Shown: positions 36,946-46,644, counted from the first letter of the stretch. The stretch: 64,000 nt of DNA from Congzhengia minquanensis (GCF_014384785.1 NZ_JACRSU010000003.1:62001-126000), one strand, 5' to 3'. Translations and numbers: made by a program. The notes: generated from the letters alone by a model not told the origin.

Positions 36946-38925
36946 ATGAAAACATTCAATATCGGGCTATTGGCCCATGTAGACGCCGGCAAAACCACGC
37001 TGACGGAACAGCTTTTATATGCCGGCGGCGCGGTGCGAAATTTAGGCAGTGTGGACAGCGGCACCGCAAAAACCGATTTTTTGGAAATTGAAAAACAGCG
37101 TGGCATTTCTGTTGTGTCCTCTGCGGCGCGGATTGAGCTTCCGGAAAAAGATGTGGCGGTGAATTTAATCGACACCCCGGGCCATGCGGATTTTTCCGCC
37201 AGCGTGGAACGTGCTCTTTATATTTTAGACGCGGCGGTTTTGGTGGTTTCCGCCGTGGAAGGCATAGAGGCGCAGACGGAGCTGATTTTAGACGCGCTGA
37301 AAAAAACAAAAACCCCAACCATTGTGTTTATCAATAAAATCGACCGGGCGGGCAGCGACGTTGCAGGCGTTCTCAAAGCGCTGGAAAAGCAAGCCGGCGG
37401 CTGTCTGTTCATGTCGGAAGTGACGGATGAGGGAAGCCGGGAATGCAGCGCTCAAAACAGGAGCGGTGACGCCTTTTTTGAGGCGGTATGTGAATTTGTG
37501 GCAGACGCAGACGACGCGTTTGCATTGAAATATTTAGAAGAAAGCGTAACAGAGCGCCAGGCGTGGCTTTCTGTTACGCAATTGTTTTTAAAAGGCGAAG
37601 CCATGCCCGTTTTCTGCGGCAGCGCCCAATTGGGTATGGGCGTTTCACAGCTGCTTTCTTTTGTTGCTGAAACCGCTGACAGCAGCGGCGGCAAAGCCGC
37701 ATTGGGCGGCGCTGTTCAAAATGCAGACGAGCCGATTCTTTCCGGCATTGTTTACAAGGTGACCCATGACAAAAGTATGGGCAAAATCGCCCATTTGCGC
37801 CTGTTTTCCGGCGAGGTGAAAAGCCGGGGAGAGATCACCGTTTCCTCTTTTCCTGAAAGGCAAAAGGTAACTCAGGTTCGGCGCTATGTTGGGGAAAAAT
37901 TTACCGACATCGGCTTGCTTTCCGCCGGGGATGTGGGCGCTGTGTGCGGCCTGAGCCATGTGAAAGCGGGGGACACGGTGGGCAAGGCGTGGAAGGCACA
38001 AAACCTTGCTTTCAGCACGCCTTTTTTAAGCGTTCAGGCCTCTTTGACAGAAGAGGGGGACATTCGTCCCCTGATTGCGGCGTTTGAAGAGCTTTCCGAC
38101 GAAGAGCCCAGCCTTTCCATGCAATATGAAAGCGGGGAGAAGGAGCTTATTATCAGCGTCGCTGGAAAAATTCAGCTGGAAATTCTCACTGCGGTGATAA
38201 AAGAACGGTTTGGGCTGAATGTTTTGTTCTCGCCGCCAACGGTGATTTATAAAGAAACCATTCAAAAAAGCGGAACGGGTTTTGACGCATATACCATGCC
38301 AAAACCCTGCTGGGCGGTGGTTTCGCTTGATTTTGAGCCGCTTCCCTTAGGGTCGGGCTTTGTGTATGACAAAGGTAACGTGCCCAACGACCAGATGTTT
38401 TACCGTTATCAGCGTCATGTGGAAACTGCGGTTAAAGAAACGCTTGCCCAGGGGCTTTACGGCTGGGAGGTAACAGACCTGAAGGTTACGCTTTCGGGCG
38501 GCGAACACCACACGGTGCATACCCACCCCCTTGACTTCTTTTTGTGCACCCCCATCGCGGTGATGAAAGGGCTTAAAAACTGCGGAACGCGGCTTTTGGA
38601 GCCCTATCAAAAGCTTGTGGTGTCTGTTCCGGAGGAATTTTCGGGCAAAATTATCGGCGATATTATTGCCATGCGCGGCATTTGTGAAAACCAGACCATT
38701 GCAGACGGGCGATTTTTGCTGGAGGCAACCGTGCCGGCAGCGGAGAGCTTAGACTACAGCACCGTGCTTTTGCATAAAACTGGCGGCAAGGGAACGCTAA
38801 GGGCAAGGTTTTGCGGATACCGTCCCTGCCCGGAAGGGTTTACTGCGGAAACAAAACGGCGGGGCGTAAACCCCTTAGACCGGGATAAATGGATTTTAAC
38901 CAGGCGTTCGGCCATGGGAAAATAA
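36946..38925 (+). CDS. TetM/EF-G-like translation GTPase
   Basis: The protein has 659 residues and starts 12 bp after ruvB. The G domain shows HVDAGKTTLTEQLLYAGG, the switch region EKQRGISV, DTPGHADF and NKIDRAG, as in tetracycline ribosomal protection proteins, followed by EF-G domains II-V to a short C-terminus (LDRDKWILTRRSAMGK). The switch I region (SVDSGTAKTDFLEIEKQ) resembles Tet proteins, but the sequence looks too divergent to be a classical tet(M)/tet(W) allele and it lies in a housekeeping operon. It is best read as a chromosomal paralogue acting on the ribosome; resistance is unproven. Confidence 0.85.
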   Translation: MKTFNIGLLAHVDAGKTTLTEQLLYAGGAVRNLGSVDSGTAKTDFLEIEKQRGISVVSSAARIELPEKDVAVNLIDTPGHADFSASVERALYILDAAVLVVSAVEGIEAQTELILDALKKTKTPTIVFINKIDRAGSDVAGVLKALEKQAGGCLFMSEVTDEGSRECSAQNRSGDAFFEAVCEFVADADDAFALKYLEESVTERQAWLSVTQLFLKGEAMPVFCGSAQLGMGVSQLLSFVAETADSSGGKAALGGAVQNADEPILSGIVYKVTHDKSMGKIAHLRLFSGEVKSRGEITVSSFPERQKVTQVRRYVGEKFTDIGLLSAGDVGAVCGLSHVKAGDTVGKAWKAQNLAFSTPFLSVQASLTEEGDIRPLIAAFEELSDEEPSLSMQYESGEKELIISVAGKIQLEILTAVIKERFGLNVLFSPPTVIYKETIQKSGTGFDAYTMPKPCWAVVSLDFEPLPLGSGFVYDKGNVPNDQMFYRYQRHVETAVKETLAQGLYGWEVTDLKVTLSGGEHHTVHTHPLDFFLCTPIAVMKGLKNCGTRLLEPYQKLVVSVPEEFSGKIIGDIIAMRGICENQTIADGRFLLEATVPAAESLDYSTVLLHKTGGKGTLRARFCGYRPCPEGFTAETKRRGVNPLDRDKWILTRRSAMGK

Positions 38926-38943
38926 AGAAAATGGAGGCCAGCA

Positions 38944-40203
38944 ATGAAACAGCTATTTGACACGAAGTTAAAAAAAGGAATTGCCATAGCCGCAGCGGTG
39001 GCGGTGACAGCAGGAATTGCTGCAGTAATTTATATTGGCGCGGCCAGCCGCCGGGAGAAACGTTTGGCGGAGGACATAACGTTTGCGCCTTACCGCCAGC
39101 TGTATACGTTGAAAGCAACAAAGCTGAAAGACGTGGAAAATGTAAATTCCATTATTGGTTTAACAACCTTTTACAGTGAAAACGCCAGAATTGTGAACCA
39201 GGAGCAGGTTGCAGACGGCAACAAAAAGGGGCTTGTGTTTGAACTGGAAGAAACAAGAGCTTATCCCATACAAAGCAAAGAGTGCCGCCAGCAGGCAACG
39301 GTGCTTTTGGCGTTAATTCCAAAGCTGGATTTTGTGGAATATAAAATGAACGGCGAAGTCTACCGCCGGTATCAGCAGTATGGCGAGGAAAGCCGGGGCA
39401 AGGTGTTTGTGCTTGCAGATGACAAGGGCTTTTCTGCAACCTTAAAAAGCGGCTCAGACTTTGCCGTGTTTATGGATCAGGTTCGCCCGGCTTACGAGAG
39501 CCAGAGCGTTCATGAAGCTGCGGGCAAGGCAATTTTGGCTGAGCTGAACGGAAAATTTTCCGGCGGTGAGTTTGGAGCCGAGGGTCACACCATAATGAGT
39601 GCGGAAACAGTAAACGGAAAAACAAGGGCCTGCGCGGTTTTGGCTTTCGGCAGCTATCGGTTTATCAATGATAACTTTGTGAGAATCGAAGGCGAAACAA
39701 TAACACCAGCTGTGCTTACATTTCAAGTAAACGACAAGGGAAATTATATGTTTGAACATGCAGAATTTGCGATTGAGGGCATGAAATATGAAGACGCTGT
39801 GAATGAAATGTTTGTGAAGGAAACTGCCGAACGCACATTGGCAAATCACGAAAGAATTTTACAGCAGCTTGAAAATGATGAAAAGCAGCAGGTGCAGAAT
39901 TATTTAAAACAGCTGGGCAGAAACAGTAAAATTGGCAAATTTTCTGATTTTCCTGCAACATATCTCTCAAAAGTTGGCGTTTCAAGCGAGGCGGCCAACG
40001 CCATTTTAGAAAACGACAAGTTGCTGTCCTACCCCATGTGGGTGGGAACGCAGGAGTTTATAGAAGACGGAAAACGTTTTGTTTACGAAACAAGCTATGA
40101 AGAAGGCAACTCGTCGGTTGCGTTTAAAAAGTATGACTATGAAACGAAGCAAACCGTAGAGGAGTTTAAAGTTTCAGCCGCAGATGGGAATTTTTTGGGT
40201 TAA
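38944..40203 (+). CDS. Membrane-anchored protein of unknown function (DUF4825-like start)
   Basis: The protein has 419 residues and starts 18 bp after the GTPase gene behind GGAGG. One uncleaved-looking helix lies at about 12-33 (GIAIAAAVAVTAGIAAVIYIG). The next segment, YTLKATKLKDVENVNSIIGL, resembles the DUF4825 domain often found beside BlaR-type sensors. The rest is mixed alpha/beta with a charged helical stretch around 295-330 and no cysteine-based or catalytic motif. The protein is expected outside the membrane. Its role is not recognised; it is the fifth gene of the ruv-headed run. Confidence 0.65.
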   Translation: MKQLFDTKLKKGIAIAAAVAVTAGIAAVIYIGAASRREKRLAEDITFAPYRQLYTLKATKLKDVENVNSIIGLTTFYSENARIVNQEQVADGNKKGLVFELEETRAYPIQSKECRQQATVLLALIPKLDFVEYKMNGEVYRRYQQYGEESRGKVFVLADDKGFSATLKSGSDFAVFMDQVRPAYESQSVHEAAGKAILAELNGKFSGGEFGAEGHTIMSAETVNGKTRACAVLAFGSYRFINDNFVRIEGETITPAVLTFQVNDKGNYMFEHAEFAIEGMKYEDAVNEMFVKETAERTLANHERILQQLENDEKQQVQNYLKQLGRNSKIGKFSDFPATYLSKVGVSSEAANAILENDKLLSYPMWVGTQEFIEDGKRFVYETSYEEGNSSVAFKKYDYETKQTVEEFKVSAADGNFLG

Positions 40204-40228
40204 AGACGGTCTGATTGGAGGAATAAAA

Positions 40229-42256
40229 TTGTTTATTGATAAAACTTTTCAGATATCTAAGGAAAAAGATCATGCGATTCTTTCTTTTGAAAACGCACAG
40301 CTCGAAACGATAAGCGGAGATGTGACGGAATTAACTCTGGAAAAGGAAGAAAGCGGCACAAGATCTTTTTGCGGAGAAGGGTTGCGCATTGCGGATAAAA
40401 TTAAAGATTTGTCTGGCGGGTTGTTTCGCGTTACAAGAACCATATGTAATGCGTCGGACACATCAAAACAGTTTAAATCCATATTTACGGTGAAAACCTG
40501 TTTCGTACCGGAAAAGTATGTAATTCCCTGTGTGTTGTATAATGGAAATCAGTTTGGCGCCGGAGGATCGCCCGCAGGTCTGACAAAAGACGGCGCGTCC
40601 TGGATCTTTGCTTACGACAGGGAGGGCATACCATCCTGCACTGTGTCAGAAAACGAAAATTTCGGTGCCGCGCTGTTTGCGTCAGACTGCGACGCACATA
40701 GCTTAGAGAGCGCCTGCTCTCTCATAAAAAGAGACGACGGCACTTTTGTGCACAAGCTGTATCATCCGGTCACGGAAGCACCTGTGACTTATTCAGGAAA
40801 AAACAGGATGACAGAGCGATTTGATCAGTATTTTCACCTTGCACCCGGTGAAACGATTTGTCTTAATTTGTTTGTGTTTGTCTGTGTGCCTAAATGGAAA
40901 AACTTTGCCATGGCAAATTTGTTGGATAGAGTTTCTGATGTTTTTAAAAATAAAAAAACGCCGGATAAATCTCCTGAGCGCGTGTGGGAGTTAGGAATTG
41001 CATTTGCCCGTCAGCTCATGGGCGATTTCCACGGACACAAAATGATTTATACAAATTTTTCGCCGAAAACTTACAGCCTGCAGCATTCTGGCAAACTTTC
41101 AGACAGTGCGCTTGCAAAGCTTTTGCAGGACCCGGAAAATACGCGAATTCAGCGCTGGAATGAACGGTTTGAAATTGGCTGGGCAGATCAGGGATTGCTG
41201 AATGCGCGCATGCTCGCTCGGCACGGATACAAAACGGGGGACACAGAGCTTTTGAATAACGCGGTAAATGTGTTTGACAGCTGGGCAGAAAAACAACTGG
41301 AAAATGGGCTGGTGTATACGGAATTCCAGCACTATTACAACGGAGAGAAAGATGTTGTGGTTGACACGTGCAATTTAGGCTGGGCGCTGGCGGAATTTGC
41401 GCGGATGTATCAGTTCATGCAAAAAATTGGAACAGACAAGCCAAAGTATTTAAACTTCTGCATTCGCCTGGCAGACTTTTTCTGCACCCATTTTAATGAA
41501 GAAACAGGTTTCGGAAAGACCTGGACGATGAACGCAAAGCCTGTTTCAACAGTCGGCTCTATCGGCGGATTTGTGATAACCGGTCTGCTCGAGACCTATC
41601 TATTAACGCATAACGAAGCCTATCTAATCTGCGCGAAGCATGCTCATGCACTTTATACCAAACGTGATATAGACGAGTTTGTTTGTACGGCTGGGGCATT
41701 AGATTGCGCCTGTGTAGATAAGGAAACGGTGTATCCCTTTATCACGTCGTCATTAATGCTTTACGACATCAGCAAAGAGCCGCATTTTTTGGAAACAGCC
41801 CAAAAGGCGGCCTATTATTTCTGTTCATGGATGTTTGTTTACGATACGTTAAGCGCACCGGACAGTGATTTTAACCAATTTAACTATTACACCACGGGTG
41901 GGACGGCGGTCTCCGCAGAACACCCTGCGATAGATGCATGGGGGGCTGCCCCTGTGACAGAGTTTGTGCGGCTTGCAGAGCTAACGGGTGACAAAAAGTG
42001 GATCGACCGTGCCAAAGCCATGTGGTGCAATGCAATTTTGTGTATCACAGAGGATACGAAGCAGGAAATCCACGGTCAAACCCGGCCGTTGGGCGGCCAA
42101 AATGAGGGATTTTTTCAGTGCCGCTGGACGAAGTATCGTCCCACCTGCGAGGAACGGGGGCATTTTAACGACTGTCTCTCTGCCTGGTGCGGCGCCTACC
42201 GGATGATGACCATTGCAAATTTAGAAGGCTCGAACAGCCTTGATTTGCTTAGATAA
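40229..42256 (+). CDS. Putative six-hairpin glycosidase-like protein
   Basis: The protein has 675 residues. The TTG at 40229 lies 7 bp after TTGGAGGA and 25 bp after the previous stop. No signal peptide is seen. An N-terminal beta-sandwich-like part (about 1-250) precedes repeated helical hairpins (GWADQGLLNARMLARHGYK, VDTCNLGWALAEFARM, DFFCTHFNEETGFGKTW, GSIGGFVITGLLETYLLTH, PAIDAWGAAPVTEFVRLAEL), the hallmark of (alpha/alpha)6-barrel glycosidases and lyases. The family is not identified and catalytic acids cannot be assigned. The ruv-headed run ends here, at a perfect palindrome. Confidence 0.6.
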   Translation: MFIDKTFQISKEKDHAILSFENAQLETISGDVTELTLEKEESGTRSFCGEGLRIADKIKDLSGGLFRVTRTICNASDTSKQFKSIFTVKTCFVPEKYVIPCVLYNGNQFGAGGSPAGLTKDGASWIFAYDREGIPSCTVSENENFGAALFASDCDAHSLESACSLIKRDDGTFVHKLYHPVTEAPVTYSGKNRMTERFDQYFHLAPGETICLNLFVFVCVPKWKNFAMANLLDRVSDVFKNKKTPDKSPERVWELGIAFARQLMGDFHGHKMIYTNFSPKTYSLQHSGKLSDSALAKLLQDPENTRIQRWNERFEIGWADQGLLNARMLARHGYKTGDTELLNNAVNVFDSWAEKQLENGLVYTEFQHYYNGEKDVVVDTCNLGWALAEFARMYQFMQKIGTDKPKYLNFCIRLADFFCTHFNEETGFGKTWTMNAKPVSTVGSIGGFVITGLLETYLLTHNEAYLICAKHAHALYTKRDIDEFVCTAGALDCACVDKETVYPFITSSLMLYDISKEPHFLETAQKAAYYFCSWMFVYDTLSAPDSDFNQFNYYTTGGTAVSAEHPAIDAWGAAPVTEFVRLAELTGDKKWIDRAKAMWCNAILCITEDTKQEIHGQTRPLGGQNEGFFQCRWTKYRPTCEERGHFNDCLSAWCGAYRMMTIANLEGSNSLDLLR

Positions 42257-42331
42257 AAAACACAACTGATTTGTGGGCAACGGATTTAAAACGAGCCTTT
42301 AAATAAGTGTTTTAAAATGCAATATTATTTT

Positions 42332-42365
42332 ATGTTAGCCGGTTCTTATAAGAACCGGCTAACAT
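42332..42365. terminator. Perfect 34-bp palindrome between convergent genes
   Basis: ATGTTAGCCGGTTCTTA and its exact complement meet at 42348/42349, so each strand can fold into a long hairpin. It lies between the convergent 40229 and lldP genes and probably ends both transcripts, although the flanking T-runs are short. Confidence 0.65.
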
Positions 42366-42400
42366 ACTTTTGTCGGAAATTTGTTTTCAACAAACAAATT

Positions 42401-44044
42401 TTACGGGTTGAACCCGACCGCAAACAGCAGGGCAAAAATGCCGATGATAACAACCGTATAAATGGCGGAGGGCAAAATGTTTGTTTTAATAATTTTTCCC
42501 TCCGCGCCGGAGGTGCCCACAGTGGCGCACACGGCTACGGCGTTGTTGATGCAGGTGACGTTGCCGATGGCGCCGCCGATTACCTGCATGGCCACCACCA
42601 GCACGGTGGACAGATTCAGCGCCTGGGCAGTTTCAAACTGCAGATTGGTAAACAAAAGGTTGGAGACGGCGTTTGAACCGGATATGAAAGAACCCAAAAT
42701 GCCGATGATGGGAGACAGCACCACAAAAACAGACGCGCCGGCGTTTGAAATAAACTCCGCCATAATTACCATCATGTTGTGCAGACCGCTTTCGTTGATG
42801 TCGGAAAACTTCATCACCTGCACCAAGGCAATGCCGAAAATAATAGCCACCGCCGCACCGCCAATTTGTTTGAAGGTGTCAATCCAGGCAGTTTTCACCT
42901 CGTCTAAGCTCATTTTGTGCATGAAATGGGTTAAAATGGCTACAGGGATAAAGGGCAGAACACCGGGAATGTTGGCCCATTTTAATGAAAAATCTAACTG
43001 CTCTACGCCAAAAATATTGTTAAACTGAAAAACAAACGGGAAAGACGCATTGGTGTTGATGATGTTCTTTATGCCCAGCTCCGGAATTCTCGTAATAACC
43101 AAAATGGCCGCAATCAGCACGTAGGGCGCCCAGGCCAGCCACAAGGGCATATCGGAGGGCTTTGCCCGTTCCAGTTCTGTTTTCGAGCGCCAGTCTGGCT
43201 TCCACTCGGTTTCCGGTGCAAATCCCCAGGTGTTTTTTGGAACTAAAAATTTCTTCTTTGCGGCAAAAACGGTAACAATCAGGCCAATGAGCGCCGCTAA
43301 AAGTGCCGGAAACTCATAGCCAAACACCGCCGCTACAATCACATAGGGTACAGAAAACACAATGCCGGAGAAGAGGGCAAAGGGCAAAACGGCCAATGCT
43401 GGTTTTATGGACTTTTCTTTGCCGAACACCTTCGTCAGCACCGCAACCCCCAAAAAGGGAACAAAAATACCCATTACCGCGTGGGGCAAAGCGGTCCAAA
43501 CAGAAAGCTTTCCTGCAAACTCCGGCCCCACGCTTGTGCCCAGCTGGGTTAAAGCGGTAGATACCGGCGTTCCCACCGCACCGAAGGAAACGGCGGTAGA
43601 ATCAAAAATTAACGCCACAGTGGCTGCGGCCAGGGGCGGAAATCCCAGGCTTACCAAAAGCGGAGCTGCCAGCGCCGCGGGCGTGCCGAAACCTGCCGCG
43701 CCTTCAATAAACGAGCCGAACATCCAGCAAATGATAATGGCCTGAATCCGCTTGTCGGAACTGACGCGGGTGAAACCGTGATTGATGGCAGACATGGCGC
43801 CGGAGCATTTTAACGTGTTCATAATTAAAATTGCCCCGAAAATCACCAGCAGAACTTCAATGGAGCTTAAAAATCCATAAACCGTACAGGCGGCAACGGT
43901 GACAAAACGCATTTTCCACGCGAAGATACCTGCAATACACGCCACCAGCCACGCAATGGGCAGCGCACGTTTCGCAGACCAGTTCAGAACTGTCATTAAA
44001 ATCAGCGTGATTAAAATTGGTGCAAAGGCAATTAACGCATACAT
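42401..44044 (-). CDS. lldP: L-lactate permease (LctP family)
   Basis: The protein has 547 residues. The ATG at 44044 follows GGAGCG; the longer in-frame ATG at 44095 is inside the upstream hairpin region. About thirteen membrane helices are present with the family blocks [33 protein letters not shown] and [17 protein letters not shown]. It is a proton-coupled lactate/glycolate carrier of the cytoplasmic membrane. No lactate dehydrogenase or Lut genes are adjacent. A CCGCGGA/TCCGCGG hairpin lies at 44062-44078, just upstream of the ribosome binding site. Confidence 0.93.
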   Translation of the reverse strand: MYALIAFAPILITLILMTVLNWSAKRALPIAWLVACIAGIFAWKMRFVTVAACTVYGFLSSIEVLLVIFGAILIMNTLKCSGAMSAINHGFTRVSSDKRIQAIIICWMFGSFIEGAAGFGTPAALAAPLLVSLGFPPLAAATVALIFDSTAVSFGAVGTPVSTALTQLGTSVGPEFAGKLSVWTALPHAVMGIFVPFLGVAVLTKVFGKEKSIKPALAVLPFALFSGIVFSVPYVIVAAVFGYEFPALLAALIGLIVTVFAAKKKFLVPKNTWGFAPETEWKPDWRSKTELERAKPSDMPLWLAWAPYVLIAAILVITRIPELGIKNIINTNASFPFVFQFNNIFGVEQLDFSLKWANIPGVLPFIPVAILTHFMHKMSLDEVKTAWIDTFKQIGGAAVAIIFGIALVQVMKFSDINESGLHNMMVIMAEFISNAGASVFVVLSPIIGILGSFISGSNAVSNLLFTNLQFETAQALNLSTVLVVAMQVIGGAIGNVTCINNAVAVCATVGTSGAEGKIIKTNILPSAIYTVVIIGIFALLFAVGFNP

Positions 44045-44187
44045 AAAAACGCTCCATTCCGCCGCGGATTTTCCGCGGGAAACAGAGCGTTTCATTCCGG
44101 CGGCTGACTGCGGCTAAACAATGATAGTTTTCACAGCCAGCGGTTTTTTATGTTGCTTTTTCAAAATTTTTTTAATTGGCCTGCCGC

Positions 44188-45009
44188 CTACAGCAGATTT
44201 TCCACGGCGTCTGCCATTTCGTTCAGCCATTGAGCGCCCAAAAGCTCCACAATTCCCTTGTCGCAGGCAGAGGCAATTTCACCTGTAATGGGAAGCTTTG
44301 CAATGTTTTGAATTCCATATTTTGCGGCAATATCCTCAATGTGGCTTTCGCCGAATACCGCGTGTTTTTTCTTGCAGTCGGGACATTCAAAATAAGACAT
44401 GTTCTCCACAATTCCCAAAACCGGCACATTCATCATTTCCGCCATTTTCACGGCCTTTTCCACTATCATGGAAACCAGCTGCTGGGGCGAGGTGACAACA
44501 ATAATCCCGTCCACGGGGATAGACTGGAACACCGTCAGCGGCACGTCGCCCGTTCCCGGGGGCATGTCCACAAACATAAAGTCCACATCGTCCCAGATTA
44601 CATCGGTCCAAAACTGCTTCACGGTTCCTGCAATCACCGGCCCGCGCCAAACCACCGGGTCTGTGTCGTTTTCCAGCAGCAAATTAATCGACATTACGTC
44701 AATGCCGGTTTTGGTCCGCACCGGCAAAATTCCCTCCTCGGTTCCGGCGGCCTTTTGCTTTAACCCAAAGGCCTTGGGGATAGACGGGCCGGTAACGTCT
44801 GCGTCTAAAATTGCGGTTTTAAACCCGTCCCTCCGGGTGAGCACCGCCAGCATGGAGGTGACGGAGGATTTTCCCACGCCGCCTTTGCCGCTGACTACGC
44901 CGATTACTTTTTTTATATGCGAAAGCCTGTGGGGTTCTTCCAAAAAGCTTGTTTTTCTTTCAGAACAATCCTGCCCGCAGGATTCGCAGTCGTGTGTACA
45001 TTCACTCAT
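44188..45009 (-). CDS. Mrp/NBP35-family Fe-S cluster carrier ATPase
   Basis: The protein has 273 residues; the ATG at 45009 follows GGAGGTT. The N-terminus carries five cysteines in 15 residues (ECTHDCESCGQDCSE), an NBP35-like cluster site. The deviant Walker A GVVSGKGGVGKSS, switch FVDMPPGTGDVPL and the C-terminal CPDC pair (about 223-226) are intact. Such P-loop ATPases assemble and deliver 4Fe-4S clusters as dimers in the cytoplasm. It is on the minus strand 143 bp upstream of lldP's start, probably an independent gene. Confidence 0.93.
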   Translation of the reverse strand: MSECTHDCESCGQDCSERKTSFLEEPHRLSHIKKVIGVVSGKGGVGKSSVTSMLAVLTRRDGFKTAILDADVTGPSIPKAFGLKQKAAGTEEGILPVRTKTGIDVMSINLLLENDTDPVVWRGPVIAGTVKQFWTDVIWDDVDFMFVDMPPGTGDVPLTVFQSIPVDGIIVVTSPQQLVSMIVEKAVKMAEMMNVPVLGIVENMSYFECPDCKKKHAVFGESHIEDIAAKYGIQNIAKLPITGEIASACDKGIVELLGAQWLNEMADAVENLL

Positions 45010-45108
45010 TTGTTTTCTAACCTCCACGTTATATTTATTTTTAGTATACCATTTTTTCTGCGTTTTGTCCATTCACAAAATTAATTATTTAAATTTTTTG
45101 GAAAAAGG

Positions 45109-45137
45109 TTGACTTTAAAGCGCGCGTGTGCTATATT
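45109..45137 (+). promoter_or_regulatory. Promoter of the cold-shock gene
   Basis: TTGACT (45109-45114), 17 bp, TATATT (45132-45137). About 50 nt of leader precede the ATG at 45190. Confidence 0.8.
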
Positions 45138-45189
45138 TAATGATGTGCAATATGTACAGATTTTATTTTTTTCAGGAGGAACATCTTAA

Positions 45190-45390
45190 ATGCAGACAGG
45201 CAAAGTGAAATGGTTTAATGCACAGAAGGGTTTTGGCTTCATTGCTGCTGAAGACGGTACAGACGTATTCGTTCATTTCTCAGCGATCGCAATGGACGGC
45301 TTTAAAACACTTGACGAAGGTATGGACGTACAGTTCGAAGTTGTTGAAGGTGCAAAAGGTCCCCAGGCAGCAAATGTCACAAGGGCGTAA
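45190..45390 (+). CDS. Cold-shock protein (CspA family)
   Basis: The protein has 66 residues, a single cold-shock domain. RNA-binding motifs RNP1 (KGFGFIAAE) and RNP2 (VFVHFSA) are intact. It binds single-stranded RNA and DNA and acts as RNA chaperone and antiterminator. The ATG follows CAGGAGGAACATCTTAA. It is monocistronic with its own promoter and a terminator at 45473. Confidence 0.96.
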   Translation: MQTGKVKWFNAQKGFGFIAAEDGTDVFVHFSAIAMDGFKTLDEGMDVQFEVVEGAKGPQAANVTRA

Positions 45391-45472
45391 TCTTCAGATT
45401 TTGGGCTTCATATATATATGCTAATTTAGTTTTTATATGTGACACTTAAATTCAATGCAACACATACCAATC

Positions 45473-45510
45473 AGCCCCGTAATCGAAAAGGTTATGGGGC
45501 TTTGCATTTT
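45473..45510 (+). terminator. Rho-independent terminator after the cold-shock gene
   Basis: AGCCCCGTAA (45473-45482) pairs with TTATGGGGCT (45492-45501), one G-T wobble, followed by a T-rich tail. It lies just upstream of hslO. Confidence 0.7.
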
Positions 45511-45529
45511 TTAGAAAGGTTTTAAAAAC

Positions 45530-46408
45530 ATGAGTGTGATAAAACGTGCAATTGATTCGGAAGGACTGGTGCGGGTAAGCTTTGTTGACAGCCGCGACAT
45601 TGTGCAAAGAGCCTTTGAGATACATCAAACATCACCGGCTGCCACGGCGGCTTTGGGCAGAACCTTAACCATGACGGCGCTGATCGGCAGCGGAATGAAG
45701 TCGGAAGAGGACACGGTTTCGGCCATTATAAAAGGGGACGGGCCGCTGGGTTCCATTGTGTGCACGGCCGACGGACGGGGCGCCGTGAAAGGCTGTGTGG
45801 GGAATCCTGATGTAGACCTTCCGTTGAAAAAGAACGGTAAGTTAGACGTTGGCGGCGCAGTTGGCAAAGGGTCTTTGGCTGTCACCATGGATTTGGGGTT
45901 AAAGGAGCCCTATGTGGGGCAGGTGCCGCTGGTTTCGGGAGAGATTGCGGAGGACTTTACCTATTATTTCGCCAAGTCACAGCAAATTCCCACGGCTGTG
46001 TCTTTAGGCGTTTTGGTGGATACGGATTACAGCGTGAAGCAGGCGGGGGGACTGTTTGTTCAGCTCATGCCGGGCTGTGACGAGGAAACCGCCGCATTAA
46101 TCGAAGAAAATGTAAAAGGGCTCGACTCTATAACCACTATGCTGGAAAATGGAGCTTCTGCCGATTTAATTATTACCAGCGTTTTTGCAGGCCTGTTTTT
46201 TAAATATTTAGACGAAGTGGAGTATGAATACCGATGCGACTGCAGCAGACAGAAAATTGAGCGGGCGCTCATTTCGCTGGGAGAAGAAGAACTGAAGAAA
46301 ATGATGGAGGAAGACCACGGCGCCCAGGTAACATGCAGATTTTGCCCTGAAGTTTATGAATTTTCTGAATTTGAGTTGGACGCGCTTTTAAAAAAAGCAA
46401 AAAAATAA
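45530..46408 (+). CDS. hslO: Redox-regulated chaperone Hsp33
   Basis: The protein has 292 residues. The N-terminal substrate-binding domain (VRVSFVDSRDIVQRAFEIH; GGAVGKGSLAVTMDLGLKEPY) is followed by a linker and a zinc-binding redox switch made of CDC (about 236-238) and CRFC (about 268-271). Oxidation releases zinc and turns on the chaperone in the cytoplasm. AGAAAGG precedes the ATG. The C-terminus is lysine-rich (LLKKAKK). Confidence 0.96.
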   Translation: MSVIKRAIDSEGLVRVSFVDSRDIVQRAFEIHQTSPAATAALGRTLTMTALIGSGMKSEEDTVSAIIKGDGPLGSIVCTADGRGAVKGCVGNPDVDLPLKKNGKLDVGGAVGKGSLAVTMDLGLKEPYVGQVPLVSGEIAEDFTYYFAKSQQIPTAVSLGVLVDTDYSVKQAGGLFVQLMPGCDEETAALIEENVKGLDSITTMLENGASADLIITSVFAGLFFKYLDEVEYEYRCDCSRQKIERALISLGEEELKKMMEEDHGAQVTCRFCPEVYEFSEFELDALLKKAKK

Positions 46409-46418
46409 AAAATTTTGC

Positions 46419-46447
46419 TTGACATTCTTTTGTCTTTCGTGTATAAT
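46419..46447 (+). promoter_or_regulatory. Consensus promoter of the tRNA-Val gene
   Basis: Perfect TTGACA (46419-46424), 17 bp, TATAAT (46442-46447). A GTTGGTT/AACCAAC hairpin (46455-46472) lies between the promoter and the tRNA. Confidence 0.92.
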
Positions 46448-46476
46448 AATTTTTGTTGGTTTTAGAACCAACATGT

Positions 46477-46552
46477 GGGCGCTTAGCTCAGCTGGGAGAG
46501 CATCTGCCTTACAAGCAGAGGGTCACAGGTTCGAGCCCTGTAGCGCCCACCA
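46477..46552 (+). tRNA. tRNA-Val (anticodon UAC)
   Basis: The 76-nt gene folds into a full cloverleaf: acceptor GGGCGCT/AGCGCCC, discriminator A and an encoded CCA end; anticodon loop CTTACAA; T-loop GTTCGAGCC. Confidence 0.96.
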
Positions 46553-46553
46553 C

Positions 46554-46587
46554 ATCGGAGTAAGCTTTGCTTGCTCCGATTTTTTTT
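46554..46587 (+). terminator. Terminator after tRNA-Val
   Basis: ATCGGAG (46554-46560) pairs with CTCCGAT (46574-46580), with an inner AAGC/GCTT pair, followed by eight T. Confidence 0.88.
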
Positions 46588-46615
46588 GCAAAAAAAGATA
46601 GCAGTTCGCATTGTT

Positions 46616-46644
46616 GCGGCACGCCATTTGGCGTGCCGCTTTTT
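46616..46644. terminator. Second terminator-like hairpin
   Basis: GCGGCACGCC (46616-46625) pairs perfectly with GGCGTGCCGC (46630-46639), followed by TTTTT. No gene between it and the tRNA-Val terminator is evident. Confidence 0.7.

Noticed and set aside
36946-38925. Call as an acquired tetracycline resistance gene
   Set aside because: The fold is right, but the sequence is divergent from tet(M)/tet(W) and the gene is embedded in the ruvCAB operon with no mobile-element neighbours.
44399-45112. 237-codon plus-strand frame opposite the Mrp gene
   Set aside because: It is the antisense shadow of a clearly recognised Mrp/NBP35 gene.
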